Part shown: in pieces, positions 26,347 through 37,361 of the stretch
Layout: each line of letters opens with the position of its first letter
Numbering within the stretch: position 1 is the first letter of the stretch
Assembly (NCBI RefSeq): GCF_024347575.1
Contig: NZ_AP025504.1
Location: 744,001-808,000, forward strand
Direction: 5' to 3'
From: Vibrio pelagius
GTDB taxonomy: Bacteria; Pseudomonadota; Gammaproteobacteria; Enterobacterales; Vibrionaceae
Length of the DNA: 64,000 nt
Program-made: the position numbers and the translations under genes
The notes under the pieces: model-generated
Seen by the model: the letters and a program-made list of their open reading frames with translations, nothing else
What the model was told of the DNA's origin: nothing
Database searches by the model: none

Positions 26347-27975
26347 ATGTCAGACAAAGCCATCCTTAAGGTCAATAACCTTTCCGTGAGTTTTAAAACC
26401 AATGATGGAATCATTGATGCGGTAAAGGGCATTAACTTCACGCTCAACCAAAGCGAAACCCTAGCGATTGTGGGTGAGTCCGGTTCTGGTAAATCGGTAT
26501 CTTCCAACGCTCTCATGAGTCTGTTGCCAGATAACGCCATCATACATCCAGAGTCGTACATCGAGTTTGAAGGCGAATCGATTCTCGATAAGTCCGAGCG
26601 TGAGATGCAAGCGGTACGTGGTGATCGTATCGGCATGATTTTCCAAGAGCCGATGACGTCGCTAAACCCTTACCTACGTGTCGGTATTCAAGTGGCTGAA
26701 GCCATCATGTGTCACCGCAACGTATCAAAAGCGCAAGCCAAAGAGCGTGTTTTGGAGCTATTTGATCTGGTGCACCTGCCGAATCCAAACCAAGCTTATA
26801 CGAAATACCCGCACGAATTTTCTGGCGGTCAGCTGCAACGCATCATGATCGCTATGGCGTTGATTAATGAGCCAGACATTCTTATCGCTGATGAACCTAC
26901 AACAGCTCTAGATGTAACGGTACAGGCCGAAGTGCTGTCTCTGATCAAAGAGATCCAAGCCAAAATGGGCATGGCGATCCTATTCATTACCCACGATTTA
27001 GGTGTAGTAAAACACTTCGCTGATCGCGTATTGGTAATGTGTAAAGGTGAATTGGTTGAAGAGGGCGAGACTGTGCCGCTGTTTGAAGCACCAAGACACG
27101 AATACACGCGCATGCTGATCAACTCAGTGCCAAAAGGTTCAAAAACACCGATTGAAGAGTCAGCGCCACAACTATTGGAAGCAGACGACATTCGCGTGAA
27201 GTTCCTCGTTAAGCCACACTTTATTAAAAGCCGTTGCCAATACTTTGAGGCAGTGAAAGGCATCTCGCTTAAGCTTAAGCAGGGTGAAACCTTGGGTATT
27301 GTTGGTGAGTCAGGTTCAGGCAAGTCGACCTTGGGCCGTGCTCTAATCGGTCTTCTGCCATCTACCGGCCGCATTGTTTACAAAGGCCAAGATGTGAGTC
27401 TGTTAACGGATAAAGAGCGCCATAACCTTAAGAAAGATGTGCAGATGGTGTTTCAAGACCCATACGGCTCCTTGTCACCACGTATGACGGTCGGTGAGAT
27501 CATCACTGAGGGGTTAACCGTCCACCAGCCTCATCTGACTAAGAAAGAGCGTTTGGAACGTGCACGTAAAGCACTGGTTGAAGTTCGCTTAGAACCGAAT
27601 TCAATCAACCGCTATCCGCATGAGTTTTCGGGCGGACAACGTCAACGTATCGCGATTGCACGAGCACTTATCCTTGAGCCATCGTTCATCTTACTTGATG
27701 AACCAACGTCGGCACTTGACCGTTCAGTACAACTAACCGTGATTGACCTTCTGAAAGACATTCAAGCCAAACACAACATCGGCTTCTTGTTCATCAGTCA
27801 TGATTTGTCGGTAGTAAAAGCCCTGTCCGATCGCGTATTAGTGATGCAGAAGGGTGAAGTAATGGAGCAAGGTACAGCAGAAGATATCTTCCAAAACCCA
27901 CAACATGAATACACGCAGAAACTCATCGATGCATCATTCGATCTTGATGAAAAACCAAAAAAAGATGCTGCGTAA
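26347..27975 (+). CDS. Oligopeptide-type ABC transporter ATPase with two ATPase domains (YejF-like)
   Basis: A 542-residue protein with two complete ABC ATPase domains. Walker A is GESGSGKSVS near residue 40 and GESGSGKSTLG near 320; signatures are FSGGQLQR and FSGGQRQRIAIARALIL; Walker B segments are DILIADEPTT and FILLDEPTS. The layout equals YejF/DppDF-type importers of peptides and microcin C. No binding protein or permease gene lies nearby, so partners must be encoded elsewhere. It follows the small TPR-like gene and is closed by a terminator. Confidence 0.88.
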   Translation: MSDKAILKVNNLSVSFKTNDGIIDAVKGINFTLNQSETLAIVGESGSGKSVSSNALMSLLPDNAIIHPESYIEFEGESILDKSEREMQAVRGDRIGMIFQEPMTSLNPYLRVGIQVAEAIMCHRNVSKAQAKERVLELFDLVHLPNPNQAYTKYPHEFSGGQLQRIMIAMALINEPDILIADEPTTALDVTVQAEVLSLIKEIQAKMGMAILFITHDLGVVKHFADRVLVMCKGELVEEGETVPLFEAPRHEYTRMLINSVPKGSKTPIEESAPQLLEADDIRVKFLVKPHFIKSRCQYFEAVKGISLKLKQGETLGIVGESGSGKSTLGRALIGLLPSTGRIVYKGQDVSLLTDKERHNLKKDVQMVFQDPYGSLSPRMTVGEIITEGLTVHQPHLTKKERLERARKALVEVRLEPNSINRYPHEFSGGQRQRIAIARALILEPSFILLDEPTSALDRSVQLTVIDLLKDIQAKHNIGFLFISHDLSVVKALSDRVLVMQKGEVMEQGTAEDIFQNPQHEYTQKLIDASFDLDEKPKKDAA

Positions 27976-28083
27976 TTGGAACTAATTCACATTAACAACG
28001 TCATATAAATACATTCTGAAAATTTGCATTAATGGATTGCTACAGAGTGGATATAGCAAAAATTGGTTTGGCCGCCAAAAATG

Positions 28084-28111
28084 AAAAAAGTCGCACGGAT
28101 GCGACTTTTTT
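28084..28111 (+). terminator. Terminator after the ABC ATPase
   Basis: AAAAAAGTCGCA, loop CGGA and TGCGACTTTTTT form a 12-bp stem ending in a T-run; it can also serve the convergent peptidase gene. Confidence 0.88.
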
Positions 28112-28147
28112 TGTGCCTCTTTTTTACACCTAAAGAATGAACGATAG

Positions 28148-30196
28148 CTAAGCGCTCAATTCCTTAATCCCCATATTCCACAGAGTAAAAGCGTAAGTAT
28201 CTGCCGATAGATCAATCGCTTTATTGAGCGGCATGCCTGCGCCGTGGCCCGCATTCACATCAATACGAATCATCACGGGTTGCTCACCTTTGTGTTTAAG
28301 CTGCAGTTCAGAGATAAATTTGTATGAGTGCGCAGGGACAACACGATCATCGTGGTCCGCCGTTGTCACCAATGTCGCGGGATAAGATTGACCCTCTTTA
28401 ACATTATGAACCGGTGAATAACCCAGTAGGTACTCGAACATCTCTTTGCTTTGCGCAGACGTGCCGTAGTCATAAGCCCAACCCTCACCAGAGGTAAAGG
28501 TGTGGTAGCGCAGCATATCCAGTACACCAACCGCAGGCAGAGCCACTTGGAACAGCTCAGGGCGCTGAGTCATACAAGCTCCAACTAACAAGCCACCGTT
28601 AGAGCCGCCTCGAATCGCTAATTTGCTGGAGCTCGTGTAGTTGTTCTCTATCAAGAACTCAGCCGCGGCGATGAAATCATCAAACACGTTCTGTTTCTGC
28701 TGCTGTGTGCCGGCGTTGTGCCACGCTTTACCATATTCACCGCCGCCACGCAGGTTAGGCACTGCATAGATACCACCAAGCTCCAGCCAGCTCGCGACAT
28801 TACCAGAGAACGAAGGAGGCAGGCTGACATTGAAGCCGCCATAGCCATACAAAATCGTTGGCGCAGAGCCATCGAGCTTAGTCCCCTTTTTGTAAGAGAT
28901 AAGCATCGGCACTCGTGTACCGTCTTTTGAGCTGTAGAACACTTGCTCTGACTGGTACTGTTCACTTTCAAACGGCGCTTGTGATTTTTCAAACACTTTG
29001 GACTCGCCCGTCTCAACATCAAACGAGAAGATGGTTGGCGGCGTCACGTAGTTGGTAAAGGTGTAGTAAAGCGGTGTCTGCTCGCGCTCACCACCGAGCC
29101 CACTTGCCGCTCCTTGCGCTGGCAATTCAATATCACGCACCTTGTTACCTTGGTAATCAAACTGCTCATACTTTGACAGCACATCCACCATGTAGTGTGC
29201 CAATAGATAGCCACCACCGGTTGTGATATCCAGCGGCTGCTCTCGCTCAGGAATAATATCATTCCATTGCTGAGTCTCAGTATCTAGGCTCACCACACGA
29301 CCGTTTGGCGCATCAAGGTTGGTGTACAGAATGAATTGGCTACCCTGGTTATCAATCAAATGGGTATCACTGTCGACGTGATCGACCACTGTGTGGATGG
29401 GTTGTGACTCATTGCTTAGGTCGATGTAGAACATACGATTACCCGATGTCGACTCTTGAGCCAAAATGATCAGGTAGTTGTCGTCTTCTGTGGTGTATCC
29501 ATGGACGTAACGATGTGCTTGCTCTGGTTTGGCACCAAATACCGCCTTATCGCTGCTCTGAGGCGTTCCTAGCTCGTGATAGTAGAGCTTATGCTGCTCA
29601 GTTCGCGCAGAAAGGTGACTACCATCGGGTTTGTCGTAGCTAGAGTAATAAAAACCCTCATTACCAAGCCAAGATACGCCTGTGAACTTTGCGTCAACAA
29701 TTTCTGGCTCGAGCTGCTGCTTGGTTTCTGCATCGATCACAAAGATCTTACGCCAATCGCTACCGCCTTCCGAAATACTGTAAGCCACCAAGCTGTAGTC
29801 TTTGGAAAACGACACCGAGCCTAATGAAGTAGTGCCATCTTCTGAGAAGGTATTTGGATCTAAGAAAACTTCTGGCTCGCCCCCATCTTTACGGCGATAA
29901 AGAATGCTGTGGTTTTGTAACCCATCATTTTTATAGAAGTAGGTATACTCACCGCGTACAAAAGGTTGCGAACTCTTTTTGTAGTCTTGTGCCTTAGCAA
30001 TGCGCTCACGCAAGGCATCACGAAAAGGGATATCTGACAGATAACCGAAAGTGAGAGCGTTTTGCGACTCTACCCAAGCAGCCGTTTCTTCACTGGTATC
30101 ATCTTCCAACCAGCGATAAGGATCCTTTACTTGCGTACCAAAGTAGTCGTCAGAGACGCCCTGCTGCTTTGTATGTGGGTAGGCGTTGTTGTTCAT
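28148..30196 (-). CDS. Prolyl oligopeptidase family serine peptidase (S9A)
   Basis: A 682-residue peptidase with the N-terminal propeller and a C-terminal alpha/beta-hydrolase domain. The opening [20 protein letters not shown] and [10 protein letters not shown] are typical of prolyl oligopeptidases. Catalytic residues are Ser in [13 protein letters not shown], Asp in [11 protein letters not shown] and His in [10 protein letters not shown]. No signal peptide is seen, so it is probably cytoplasmic and cuts short proline-containing peptides. The ATG at 30196 has AGAGG upstream. It follows a LysR gene on the same strand, 117 bp away. Confidence 0.93.
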   Translation of the reverse strand: MNNNAYPHTKQQGVSDDYFGTQVKDPYRWLEDDTSEETAAWVESQNALTFGYLSDIPFRDALRERIAKAQDYKKSSQPFVRGEYTYFYKNDGLQNHSILYRRKDGGEPEVFLDPNTFSEDGTTSLGSVSFSKDYSLVAYSISEGGSDWRKIFVIDAETKQQLEPEIVDAKFTGVSWLGNEGFYYSSYDKPDGSHLSARTEQHKLYYHELGTPQSSDKAVFGAKPEQAHRYVHGYTTEDDNYLIILAQESTSGNRMFYIDLSNESQPIHTVVDHVDSDTHLIDNQGSQFILYTNLDAPNGRVVSLDTETQQWNDIIPEREQPLDITTGGGYLLAHYMVDVLSKYEQFDYQGNKVRDIELPAQGAASGLGGEREQTPLYYTFTNYVTPPTIFSFDVETGESKVFEKSQAPFESEQYQSEQVFYSSKDGTRVPMLISYKKGTKLDGSAPTILYGYGGFNVSLPPSFSGNVASWLELGGIYAVPNLRGGGEYGKAWHNAGTQQQKQNVFDDFIAAAEFLIENNYTSSSKLAIRGGSNGGLLVGACMTQRPELFQVALPAVGVLDMLRYHTFTSGEGWAYDYGTSAQSKEMFEYLLGYSPVHNVKEGQSYPATLVTTADHDDRVVPAHSYKFISELQLKHKGEQPVMIRIDVNAGHGAGMPLNKAIDLSADTYAFTLWNMGIKELSA

Positions 30197-30313
30197 TCTT
30201 ACCTCTTCCTTAGATTTCAAATGATAATAATTCGCAAATAAGATGACGAATTGATGCGGCTAAATCAAGTAACCAATTGCACCAAAACGTAACCTTAGAG
30301 TGAGATCAACTTA

Positions 30314-31222
30314 TTAAAAGTAGTGCGAAATAGCCAAATAGCGGGCACGAATGTGCTCAATCAACATCTTGATCTTATTCGGTGGTTGACGGGTAAACGG
30401 GTAAACGGCGTAGATGCCCAGTTTTTTACCAACGATATCTGGGAACAGATCCACTAGCTGGCCATTACGGATATCGTGATACACCAAACAGCGTGGTACA
30501 TAGGCGATACCGTGCCCACCTAGCGCAGCCTTTCTCAACGCCGTTGCGTTATCTGTAGAGAACGAACCTGAAACACGCACTATGTACTTATTATCACCTT
30601 GCCCCTCTCGAATGAACTGCCACTCACTTGCGCCGGTTGTTTGGTAGGCATATTGCAAGCAGTTATGTTTGACTAAATCAGTCGGGATAAGTGGTTTACC
30701 ATTACGAGCTATATAAGAGGGCGAAGCACATACTACCCATTGCGAGTCCAGAATATGGCGCGCAATCAAGCTTGAATCTTCCAGATATCCGGTACGAATC
30801 ACCAAGTCGAAACCATCATTTACCAGATCAACAAAGCGGTTATCGAGTGACATATCGACAGTCAGGCCCGGATGCATGTTACAAAACTCCGCCACAGCGT
30901 CGGCCAAAATCAAATCACCAGAAATACTCGGGACAGACATTTTGATGTGACCGCTGACATTTTCACCAAAGCCTGAAACAGCGTCCATAGCCTCTTGGGT
31001 TGCCTGCTTCACATTTTTGGCTCCATGCAAGATCGCCTTGCCCGCCTCAGTCAGCGTTAATTTACGCGTTGTACGATATAATAATTGAACACCTATTTCT
31101 TCCTCCAAACGAGCAATTCTTTTACTAACTACCGAATTTGTAAGGTTATTTTGCTCGGCAACCTTACTAAATGAACCCATTTCTACTACCTGTGAAAACA
31201 GGATTAAGTCGTCTGCACGCAT
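30314..31222 (-). CDS. LysR-family regulator, divergent from lldP
   Basis: A 302-residue LysR regulator. The N-terminal winged helix is LILFSQVVEMGSFSKVAEQN, NLTNSVVSKRIARLEEEIG; the effector domain follows from about residue 90 and fits the CrgA-like branch (GHIKMSVPSISGDLILADAV). It diverges from the lactate permease gene with a 183-bp shared control region, so it is a candidate regulator of lactate uptake in place of the GntR-type LldR. It could equally act on the downstream peptidase gene or elsewhere. Confidence 0.88.
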   Translation of the reverse strand: MRADDLILFSQVVEMGSFSKVAEQNNLTNSVVSKRIARLEEEIGVQLLYRTTRKLTLTEAGKAILHGAKNVKQATQEAMDAVSGFGENVSGHIKMSVPSISGDLILADAVAEFCNMHPGLTVDMSLDNRFVDLVNDGFDLVIRTGYLEDSSLIARHILDSQWVVCASPSYIARNGKPLIPTDLVKHNCLQYAYQTTGASEWQFIREGQGDNKYIVRVSGSFSTDNATALRKAALGGHGIAYVPRCLVYHDIRNGQLVDLFPDIVGKKLGIYAVYPFTRQPPNKIKMLIEHIRARYLAISHYF

Positions 31223-31405
31223 ATTATTATGTCAATTTTGGAATTAATTATTTTCATTATTTCCCTATATCTACAAAAAATAAAGGGGTAAATTCACGCC
31301 AAATTAACAAACCCATTACAACCACTGCCGTTGTAATAACAAAAAACAATAACGTGTAAGTCACTTCAAACCGACAAGGATTGAGGCAAGGACGAGGAAG
31401 TACCC

Positions 31406-33100
31406 ATGAATGAAACTCTATTAGCTCTATTGGCATTTTCACCAATAGTTGTGGCAGCTATCTTGCTGGTTGGCCTAAATTGGCCAGCAAAAAAAGCGAT
31501 GCCGGTGGCCTTTGGCCTAACCGTACTTATCGCACTATTTGGTTGGGACATGTCGAGCACTCGTGTGTTGGCATCTGTATTCCAAGGTTTTGGTATTACT
31601 GTATCGGTTCTCTGGATTGTGTTCGGCGCTATCTTCTTACTTAACACTTTGAAGCACACCGGAGCCATTACAACTATTCGTAACGGGTTTACCGACATTT
31701 CAGCAGACCGCCGTGTACAAGCTATCATCATCGCTTGGTGTTTCGGTTCCTTCATTGAGGGCGCATCTGGTTTTGGTACTCCAGCAGCTATCGCGGCACC
31801 TCTACTGGTTGCTATCGGTTTCCCTGCGCTTGCAGCGGTACTAATGGGTATGATGATCCAATCTACACCCGTTTCTTTCGGTGCGGTAGGTACGCCTATC
31901 ATCGTTGGTGTAAACAAAGGTCTAGATACACACAACATTGGTGAAAGCCTAGTGGCTCATGGCTCAACATGGGATGCTTATCTACAACAAATTACATCAA
32001 GCGTTGCGATGATTCACGCAACTGTCGGTGTAATGATTCCTGTACTAATGGCAATGATGCTGACTCGCTTTTTCGGTAAGAACAAGAGCTGGACTGAAGG
32101 CCTAGACATTCTACCGTTCGCACTATTTGCAGGTGCAGCGTTCACTATCCCTTACGCACTAACTGGTGTGTTCCTAGGCGCTGAGTTCCCATCTCTCATT
32201 GGTGGTCTGGTTGGTCTTGCAATTGTTGTTACAGCAGCAAAACGTGGCTTCCTAGTACCAAAATCACAGTGGGACTTCGAGAGCGAAGACAAGTGGCCAG
32301 CTGAATGGCTAGGTTCTTTAAAAATCGACCTTGATGACAACACGGGTGAGAACAAGATGAGCATGGCTCGCGCTTGGGCTCCATACGTACTACTTGCAGT
32401 AACGCTTGTTGCGAGCCGTGTTAGCCCAGAGTTCAAAGGCTTCCTGAAGAGCGTTAGCCTATCATTCAGCAACATCCTTGGTGAAACTGGGGTGAGCACG
32501 GCGATTCAGCCTCTTTACCTACCGGGCGGTATCCTAGTATTCGTTGCTCTAATTGCTGTTCTGATTCAAGGCCGTAGCGCTGCGCCGCTGGCGAAAGCAT
32601 TTGGTGAATCAAGTAAAACACTGATTGGCGCAGGTTTCGTACTGGTGTTCACCATCCCTATGGTTCGTATCTTCATCAACTCTGGCGTGAATGCGGCAGA
32701 TCTAGCAAGTATGCCAGTAACAACAGCAAACTTCGCCGCTGACCTTGTAGGCTCTGCTTTCCCTGCATTGAGTGCAACAGTGGGTGCTCTGGGCGCTTTC
32801 ATCGCGGGTTCAAACACAGTATCGAACATGATGTTTAGCCAATTCCAGTTCGAAGTCGCTCAAACGCTGACTATCTCAAGTGCGGTGGTTGTTGCTCTAC
32901 AAGCGGTAGGCGCAGCAGCAGGTAACATGATTGCGATTCACAACGTGGTTGCAGCATCAGCAACAGTAGGTCTGCTAGGCCGCGAAGGTGCAACACTACG
33001 TAAGACAGTTATCCCAACGTTCTACTACCTAGTAATGGCAGGCATCATCGGTCTTGTGGTTATCTACGGATTCAACGTTACTGATGCTCTGATGCATTAA
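31406..33100 (+). CDS. lldP: L-lactate permease (LctP family)
   Basis: A 564-residue transporter with 12-14 membrane segments. LctP-family marks are [40 protein letters not shown] and the late [20 protein letters not shown] with [19 protein letters not shown]. The protein brings in L- and D-lactate, possibly glycolate, with protons. It precedes lldD by 237 bp and diverges from a LysR gene. Glycolate transport would be interesting given the glyoxylate island, but that is only inference. Confidence 0.93.
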   Translation: MNETLLALLAFSPIVVAAILLVGLNWPAKKAMPVAFGLTVLIALFGWDMSSTRVLASVFQGFGITVSVLWIVFGAIFLLNTLKHTGAITTIRNGFTDISADRRVQAIIIAWCFGSFIEGASGFGTPAAIAAPLLVAIGFPALAAVLMGMMIQSTPVSFGAVGTPIIVGVNKGLDTHNIGESLVAHGSTWDAYLQQITSSVAMIHATVGVMIPVLMAMMLTRFFGKNKSWTEGLDILPFALFAGAAFTIPYALTGVFLGAEFPSLIGGLVGLAIVVTAAKRGFLVPKSQWDFESEDKWPAEWLGSLKIDLDDNTGENKMSMARAWAPYVLLAVTLVASRVSPEFKGFLKSVSLSFSNILGETGVSTAIQPLYLPGGILVFVALIAVLIQGRSAAPLAKAFGESSKTLIGAGFVLVFTIPMVRIFINSGVNAADLASMPVTTANFAADLVGSAFPALSATVGALGAFIAGSNTVSNMMFSQFQFEVAQTLTISSAVVVALQAVGAAAGNMIAIHNVVAASATVGLLGREGATLRKTVIPTFYYLVMAGIIGLVVIYGFNVTDALMH

Positions 33101-33337
33101 GCTTAAATTCGGCGGTGTTGTTAGCACCGCCACCCAACTTGGCGTCAGCGTTCATTCCCCGACACCGCGAACGTTTGTACTGGTTACTCGTTGACTACGC
33201 ACCTTCTGAAAGCCAGCGACCTAGCAATTACTGTGTACGTTGACGCCATTTTATTTCCAAACGCCTGTTCCAACTGGCACCACATTCGACAGAGTAAGCC
33301 TTCAAGAGAGGCGAGCCCTAACCTTAGGATAAAGATT

Positions 33338-34480
33338 ATGATTATCTCCGCATCTACAGACTACCGAGCTGCTGCCAAATCTAAGCTACCTCCATTCCTT
33401 TTCCATTACATTGATGGTGGTTCATATGGCGAGCACACTCTGCACCGCAACACAGCAGACCTAGCTGAAATCGCGCTTAAGCAACGTGTTCTTAATGACA
33501 TGTCGGAACTGAGTTTAGACACTGAACTGTTCGGTGAAAAACTGGCGATGCCTATCGCACTTGCTCCAGTTGGTCTAACAGGTATGTACGCTCGTCGCGG
33601 TGAAGTTCAAGCAGCAAAAGCCGCAGACAACAAAGGCATCCCATTTACGATGTCGACAGTATCGGTTTGTCCAATCGAGGAAGTGGCACCTAAGATTGAA
33701 CGTCCAATGTGGTTCCAACTTTACGTACTTAAAGATCGTGGCTTCATGAAGAACGTTCTAGAGCGCGCAAAAGCGGCAGGTGTAACGACGCTTGTGTTCA
33801 CTGTAGATATGCCAGTACCAGGTGCTCGCTACCGTGACATGCACTCAGGCATGAGCGGCCCGAACGCAGCTGTACGTCGCATTTTCCAATCAATGCGTCA
33901 CCCAAGCTGGGCATTCGATGTGGGTCTATTTGGTAAACCACACGACCTTGGAAATATCTCAACTTACCGTGGCACACCAACCAAACTGGAAGATTACATC
34001 GGTTGGTTAGGTGATAACTTTGACCCATCTATCTCGTGGAAGGATCTCGAATGGATTCGTGACTTCTGGGATGGCCCAATGGTGATAAAAGGTATCCTTG
34101 ACGAAGAAGATGCAAAAGACGCAGTTCGCTTTGGTGCCGATGGTATCGTGGTTTCAAACCACGGTGGTCGTCAGCTTGACGGCGTACTTTCAAGTGCCAA
34201 AGCACTACCTGCGATTGCCGACGCAGTAAAAGGTGACACTAAGATTCTGGTCGACTCTGGTATCCGTACGGGCCTTGATGTAGTTCGTATGATGGCACTG
34301 GGTGCAGACTGTACTCTACTGGGGCGTTCATTTGTGTACGCTCTAGCAGCACAAGGCCAAGCGGGTGTTGAGAACCTGCTTGATCTGTACGACAAAGAGA
34401 TGCGTGTAGCGATGACGCTAACAGGCGCGAAAACAATAAAAGATCTTACCCGCGATTCACTGGTTAACTTGACCAAGTAA
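33338..34480 (+). CDS. lldD: FMN-dependent L-lactate dehydrogenase
   Basis: A 380-residue member of the FMN-dependent 2-hydroxyacid dehydrogenase family, membrane-associated, oxidising L-lactate to pyruvate and passing electrons to quinone. [19 protein letters not shown] opens the protein; [30 protein letters not shown] and [16 protein letters not shown] with the catalytic His are present, as is [17 protein letters not shown] for phosphate binding. The ATG at 33338 has AGGAT upstream; the longer frame from 33191 is unlike the family. Pairs with lldP. Confidence 0.95.
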   Translation: MIISASTDYRAAAKSKLPPFLFHYIDGGSYGEHTLHRNTADLAEIALKQRVLNDMSELSLDTELFGEKLAMPIALAPVGLTGMYARRGEVQAAKAADNKGIPFTMSTVSVCPIEEVAPKIERPMWFQLYVLKDRGFMKNVLERAKAAGVTTLVFTVDMPVPGARYRDMHSGMSGPNAAVRRIFQSMRHPSWAFDVGLFGKPHDLGNISTYRGTPTKLEDYIGWLGDNFDPSISWKDLEWIRDFWDGPMVIKGILDEEDAKDAVRFGADGIVVSNHGGRQLDGVLSSAKALPAIADAVKGDTKILVDSGIRTGLDVVRMMALGADCTLLGRSFVYALAAQGQAGVENLLDLYDKEMRVAMTLTGAKTIKDLTRDSLVNLTK

Positions 34481-34518
34481 GCGACAACAAGTAAGACGGA
34501 AGCCTAGGAAAACATTTG

Positions 34519-34552
34519 GGCCACCTCTCCCTCCTGAGTGTGGCCTTTTTTA
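34519..34552 (+). terminator. Terminator after lldD
   Basis: GGCCAC and GTGGCC pair around a 15-base loop and are followed by TTTTTTT. Confidence 0.75.
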
Positions 34553-34570
34553 TACCTGTAACCTGGACGA

Positions 34571-34819
34571 TCACAGTTGTTCAGCGAGCTCAGCAAGCGC
34601 CTTCGCATCCAGCGTTTGTGCCTGAGCACCTTGGGCAATCAAATCAATCACCTTGTAGTCACTCATATCACCAAACTCCTTGTTCAGGTAATCACGGAAC
34701 GCCTTCTCGTTCGGCCATTTACCACGAACTACGTACCCCTCATCAAGGTCAAAATCTTCTGTTTCAAAGAATGAAAAGTCGGTGCTGCCGATGTTGTGAC
34801 AGTAAAGAACAAGATACAT
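34571..34819 (-). CDS. Small conserved hypothetical protein
   Basis: An 82-residue acidic-looking protein beginning MYLVLYCHNIGSTDFSFFET. No known domain is recognised and there is no signal peptide or membrane segment. AAGGAAACGCG just before the ATG gives a ribosome site, and codon usage resembles the neighbours. It lies 23 bp downstream of the AraC gene on the same strand, so it may share its transcript. Confidence 0.6.
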   Translation of the reverse strand: MYLVLYCHNIGSTDFSFFETEDFDLDEGYVVRGKWPNEKAFRDYLNKEFGDMSDYKVIDLIAQGAQAQTLDAKALAELAEQL

Positions 34820-34842
34820 CGCGTTTCCTTAACGAATTGAAA

Positions 34843-35712
34843 TTAGTAAAAACTAACAGGGAGATAGAAGTCCAACTCAAAGGCTTCTTCACTGTTGAGA
34901 AAATGGTTTTGATGATAGTGAACATAGGCTGGTGTCGAACGCTGCTTGAAGCCTGAACTTGGTAACCATTGCTCTAAAACCTGACTGATCTGAGGCAACA
35001 GTTCACCATAAATACCAGTAAGACGAAATACCGCATGCAAACCACCCGGTATCACCATCTGATTAACCACACTGCGATATTTTATCGGCTCATCAATCGC
35101 GATACAGGCAACATAACGGCACTGATCCATTTCAACCCACGCTGGGTTGGAGTGATGCAGTCCAAATTGGCGACTAAAATCGCGCTCTTCAGCATTTGCC
35201 CACGCTTTTAAGATAAGCCAAGCATTACGTATCGAACGATTATAGCCAGTGTGCCTGACATAGGCCGCCAAACGCGGTGCCACCTCCATGATCTTAGGAG
35301 CAGGCAGTTCTCTCTGTGCGACACGATGGTAACCCGCCGCGATCTCAGCATCTTTAAGATACGGCTTTTCTGCTGTCTGTAGATCGTGTTTTCTCCACTC
35401 CCCCGGCGCCATATGAAAGGTCGCCTTAAATGCGCGGCTGAACGACGAGAGCGAGCTAAAACCACACTTGTTGGCTATCTCGGCAACAGAAGAGCCGGTA
35501 TCAAACATCAACTGATTCGCCGCATACTCCATTCGGGTCCGACGGATGTATTGATGAATCGACTCTCCCACCACGCTTTTAAAGATTCGGTGAAAATGCT
35601 GCTCTGAATAGGCTGCAACTTCCGCCAACTCTTTAGCGGGCAAATCCTTGCTGATGTCTTGATGAATATAGAAGAGCACATCATTGATTCTGGATATGTG
35701 TTGGTGTGACAT
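34843..35712 (-). CDS. AraC-family regulator with GyrI-like effector domain
   Basis: A 289-residue protein with an N-terminal AraC DNA-binding domain (ISRINDVLFYIHQDISKDLP and EQHFHRIFKSVVGESIHQYI, then SVAEIANKCGFSSLSSFSRA) and a C-terminal GyrI/SoxS-Rob type ligand domain from about residue 125. It resembles regulators of the Rob/BmrR-like type that sense small molecules. It diverges from a PLP aminotransferase gene; the 115-bp gap contains two 18-bp direct repeats in AraC half-site spacing, suggesting that it controls that gene and itself. Confidence 0.88.
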   Translation of the reverse strand: MSHQHISRINDVLFYIHQDISKDLPAKELAEVAAYSEQHFHRIFKSVVGESIHQYIRRTRMEYAANQLMFDTGSSVAEIANKCGFSSLSSFSRAFKATFHMAPGEWRKHDLQTAEKPYLKDAEIAAGYHRVAQRELPAPKIMEVAPRLAAYVRHTGYNRSIRNAWLILKAWANAEERDFSRQFGLHHSNPAWVEMDQCRYVACIAIDEPIKYRSVVNQMVIPGGLHAVFRLTGIYGELLPQISQVLEQWLPSSGFKQRSTPAYVHYHQNHFLNSEEAFELDFYLPVSFY

Positions 35713-35721
35713 TTTCTAAAT

Positions 35722-35761
35722 AGCATAAATGGACATATCTAAGAGCATAAATGGACATATC
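35722..35761. promoter_or_regulatory. Pair of 18-bp direct repeats between araC-type and aminotransferase genes
   Basis: AGCATAAATGGACATATC occurs at 35722-35739 and again, identically, at 35744-35761. The 22-bp period is about two helical turns, the arrangement typical of AraC operators. Confidence 0.65.
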
Positions 35762-35827
35762 GATTTTTTCAATGCCATGTAATATCACTGGATAAACAAA
35801 AAAGCAGACACAACGAGATAACTACAT

Positions 35828-36979
35828 ATGGAAATCGCAAAATCATTACAACAAATCCAATCTTCCTACATTCGCGAAATTCTCGCCGCTGCGAGCGACA
35901 AAAACGTCATCTCCTTGGCCGGCGGTCTGCCAGATGAACAAACCTTTCCGATTGAGTTGATGAAGCCGACCCTAGAAAACTTGGCGAACATGCCAGAGGT
36001 ATTTCAATACGGCTCAACCGCTGGTTACGGCCCGCTGATCGATCACCTTAGCGATACTTACCAATTGCCAGAATCACACACTGCGATGATCTGTACAGGC
36101 TCACAACAAGGTTTAGATTTAATCGCTCGTGCTTATGTTGATCCGGGTGATATGGTTGTGATGGAAGCACCAAGCTACTTAGGTGCGATGCAAGTATTCG
36201 GTTTAGTACAAGCGAACATTGTGACTGTTTCTCAAACTGAGTTCGGACCAAATCTAGACGAGCTCGAAGCCTGCTTCAAACAGCAAGCACCGAAAATGTT
36301 CTACGCGGTACCCGATTTCCACAACCCAACGGGCGTATGTTGGACACTAGAGAGCCGCCAGCAAGTCGCTGCACTTTGTGAACAATACAACGTCGCTTTC
36401 ATTGAAGACGCACCTTATCGTGAACTGCGTTTTACCGGTTCAGAGCTGCCACTTGTGTCGTCGTTCTGCCCGGATCACTCTATCGTACTGCGTTCATTCT
36501 CTAAGATTGCTTCTCCGGGTCTACGTATCGGCGCAGTAACCGGCAAACGCAGCTACCTTGAGCCACTCATCAAAGTAAAACAAGGCGCTGACCTACACTC
36601 AAGCGTTCCAATGCAAGCGCTTCTGCTTGGTCTTCTTAAGCACCAAGATTTTGTCCTGCATATGGAGAACATCCGCAACCTATACAAGTCTCGCTACGAA
36701 GTGCTGTTCTCTGAATTAGAGCAGAAGCTGCCTCAAGGTTGTGCATTGAAACCTGTTGATGGTGGCATGTTCATTTGGGTTGAGATTCCAGAGTGCGATA
36801 CTTTTGAACTGGCTAAGAGCCTGCTTGGTAACGGCGTAGCGGTTGTACCAAGTCCTGTGTTCTACCCAGATGCAAACGGTGCTAGAGCGGCATTGCGCCT
36901 TAACTTTACCAATGCGAATCCAGATGAACTGCGCGAAGCAGTGTCTCGCTTGGCAGAAGGCTTAACTGCGATTAGCTAG
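35828..36979 (+). CDS. PLP-dependent aminotransferase (class I/II, 2-aminoadipate type)
   Basis: A 383-residue fold-type I aminotransferase. NVISLAGGLPDEQTFP, YGSTAGYGPLIDHL, PDFHNPTGVCW and FIEDAPYRELRF are typical of the LysN/2-aminoadipate and MocR-like branch; the PLP-binding Lys lies in LRSFSKIASPGLRIG near residue 226. There is no fused GntR domain. The amino-acid substrate is not clear; broad branched/aromatic specificity is possible. It diverges from the AraC-type gene, which probably regulates it. Confidence 0.87.
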   Translation: MEIAKSLQQIQSSYIREILAAASDKNVISLAGGLPDEQTFPIELMKPTLENLANMPEVFQYGSTAGYGPLIDHLSDTYQLPESHTAMICTGSQQGLDLIARAYVDPGDMVVMEAPSYLGAMQVFGLVQANIVTVSQTEFGPNLDELEACFKQQAPKMFYAVPDFHNPTGVCWTLESRQQVAALCEQYNVAFIEDAPYRELRFTGSELPLVSSFCPDHSIVLRSFSKIASPGLRIGAVTGKRSYLEPLIKVKQGADLHSSVPMQALLLGLLKHQDFVLHMENIRNLYKSRYEVLFSELEQKLPQGCALKPVDGGMFIWVEIPECDTFELAKSLLGNGVAVVPSPVFYPDANGARAALRLNFTNANPDELREAVSRLAEGLTAIS

Positions 36980-37084
36980 TTTCTAGCAGAGTTGATGGCG
37001 ATTGGGGCGATTGCTGTTTCATCCTAATGGCAGCCAGTGCTAAAATGCTCCAAAATTAACAGTCGCTAGTTTAAAGGTAAGGTA

Positions 37085-37342
37085 ATGAACCCAATTATTG
37101 CGCTATTAAAAGAGAACAACATCGGTGATGAGCAGATCAACAACATTTTCAAAACGTTGACTGAAAATCCGCTAGCTGCAATGGCAACCATCAGCCAGCT
37201 TGGTTTGCCTCAAGAGAAGCTACAACTTCTTATGGGCCAAGTAATGCAAAACCCTGCACTTATCAAAGAAGCAGTAGAAGAGCTTGGCCTAGACTTCTCA
37301 AAAGTAGAAGCAGCAAAAGAGCAGCTAAACAAGCAAGGCTAA
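37085..37342 (+). CDS. DUF2999 family protein
   Basis: An 85-residue helical protein, NPIIALLKENNIGDEQINNI followed by FKTLTENPLAAMATISQLGL, matching the DUF2999 family known from Vibrionaceae. Function unknown. It has a ribosome site (AAGGTAAGGTA) and its own strong terminator, so it is a monocistronic gene. Confidence 0.8.
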   Translation: MNPIIALLKENNIGDEQINNIFKTLTENPLAAMATISQLGLPQEKLQLLMGQVMQNPALIKEAVEELGLDFSKVEAAKEQLNKQG

Positions 37343-37361
37343 TACGGCTTTCACCCAATAC

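Noticed and set aside
33191..33337. 49-residue N-terminal extension of LldD
   Set aside because: Unlike any FMN lactate dehydrogenase; the ATG at 33338 has a ribosome site and gives the normal length.
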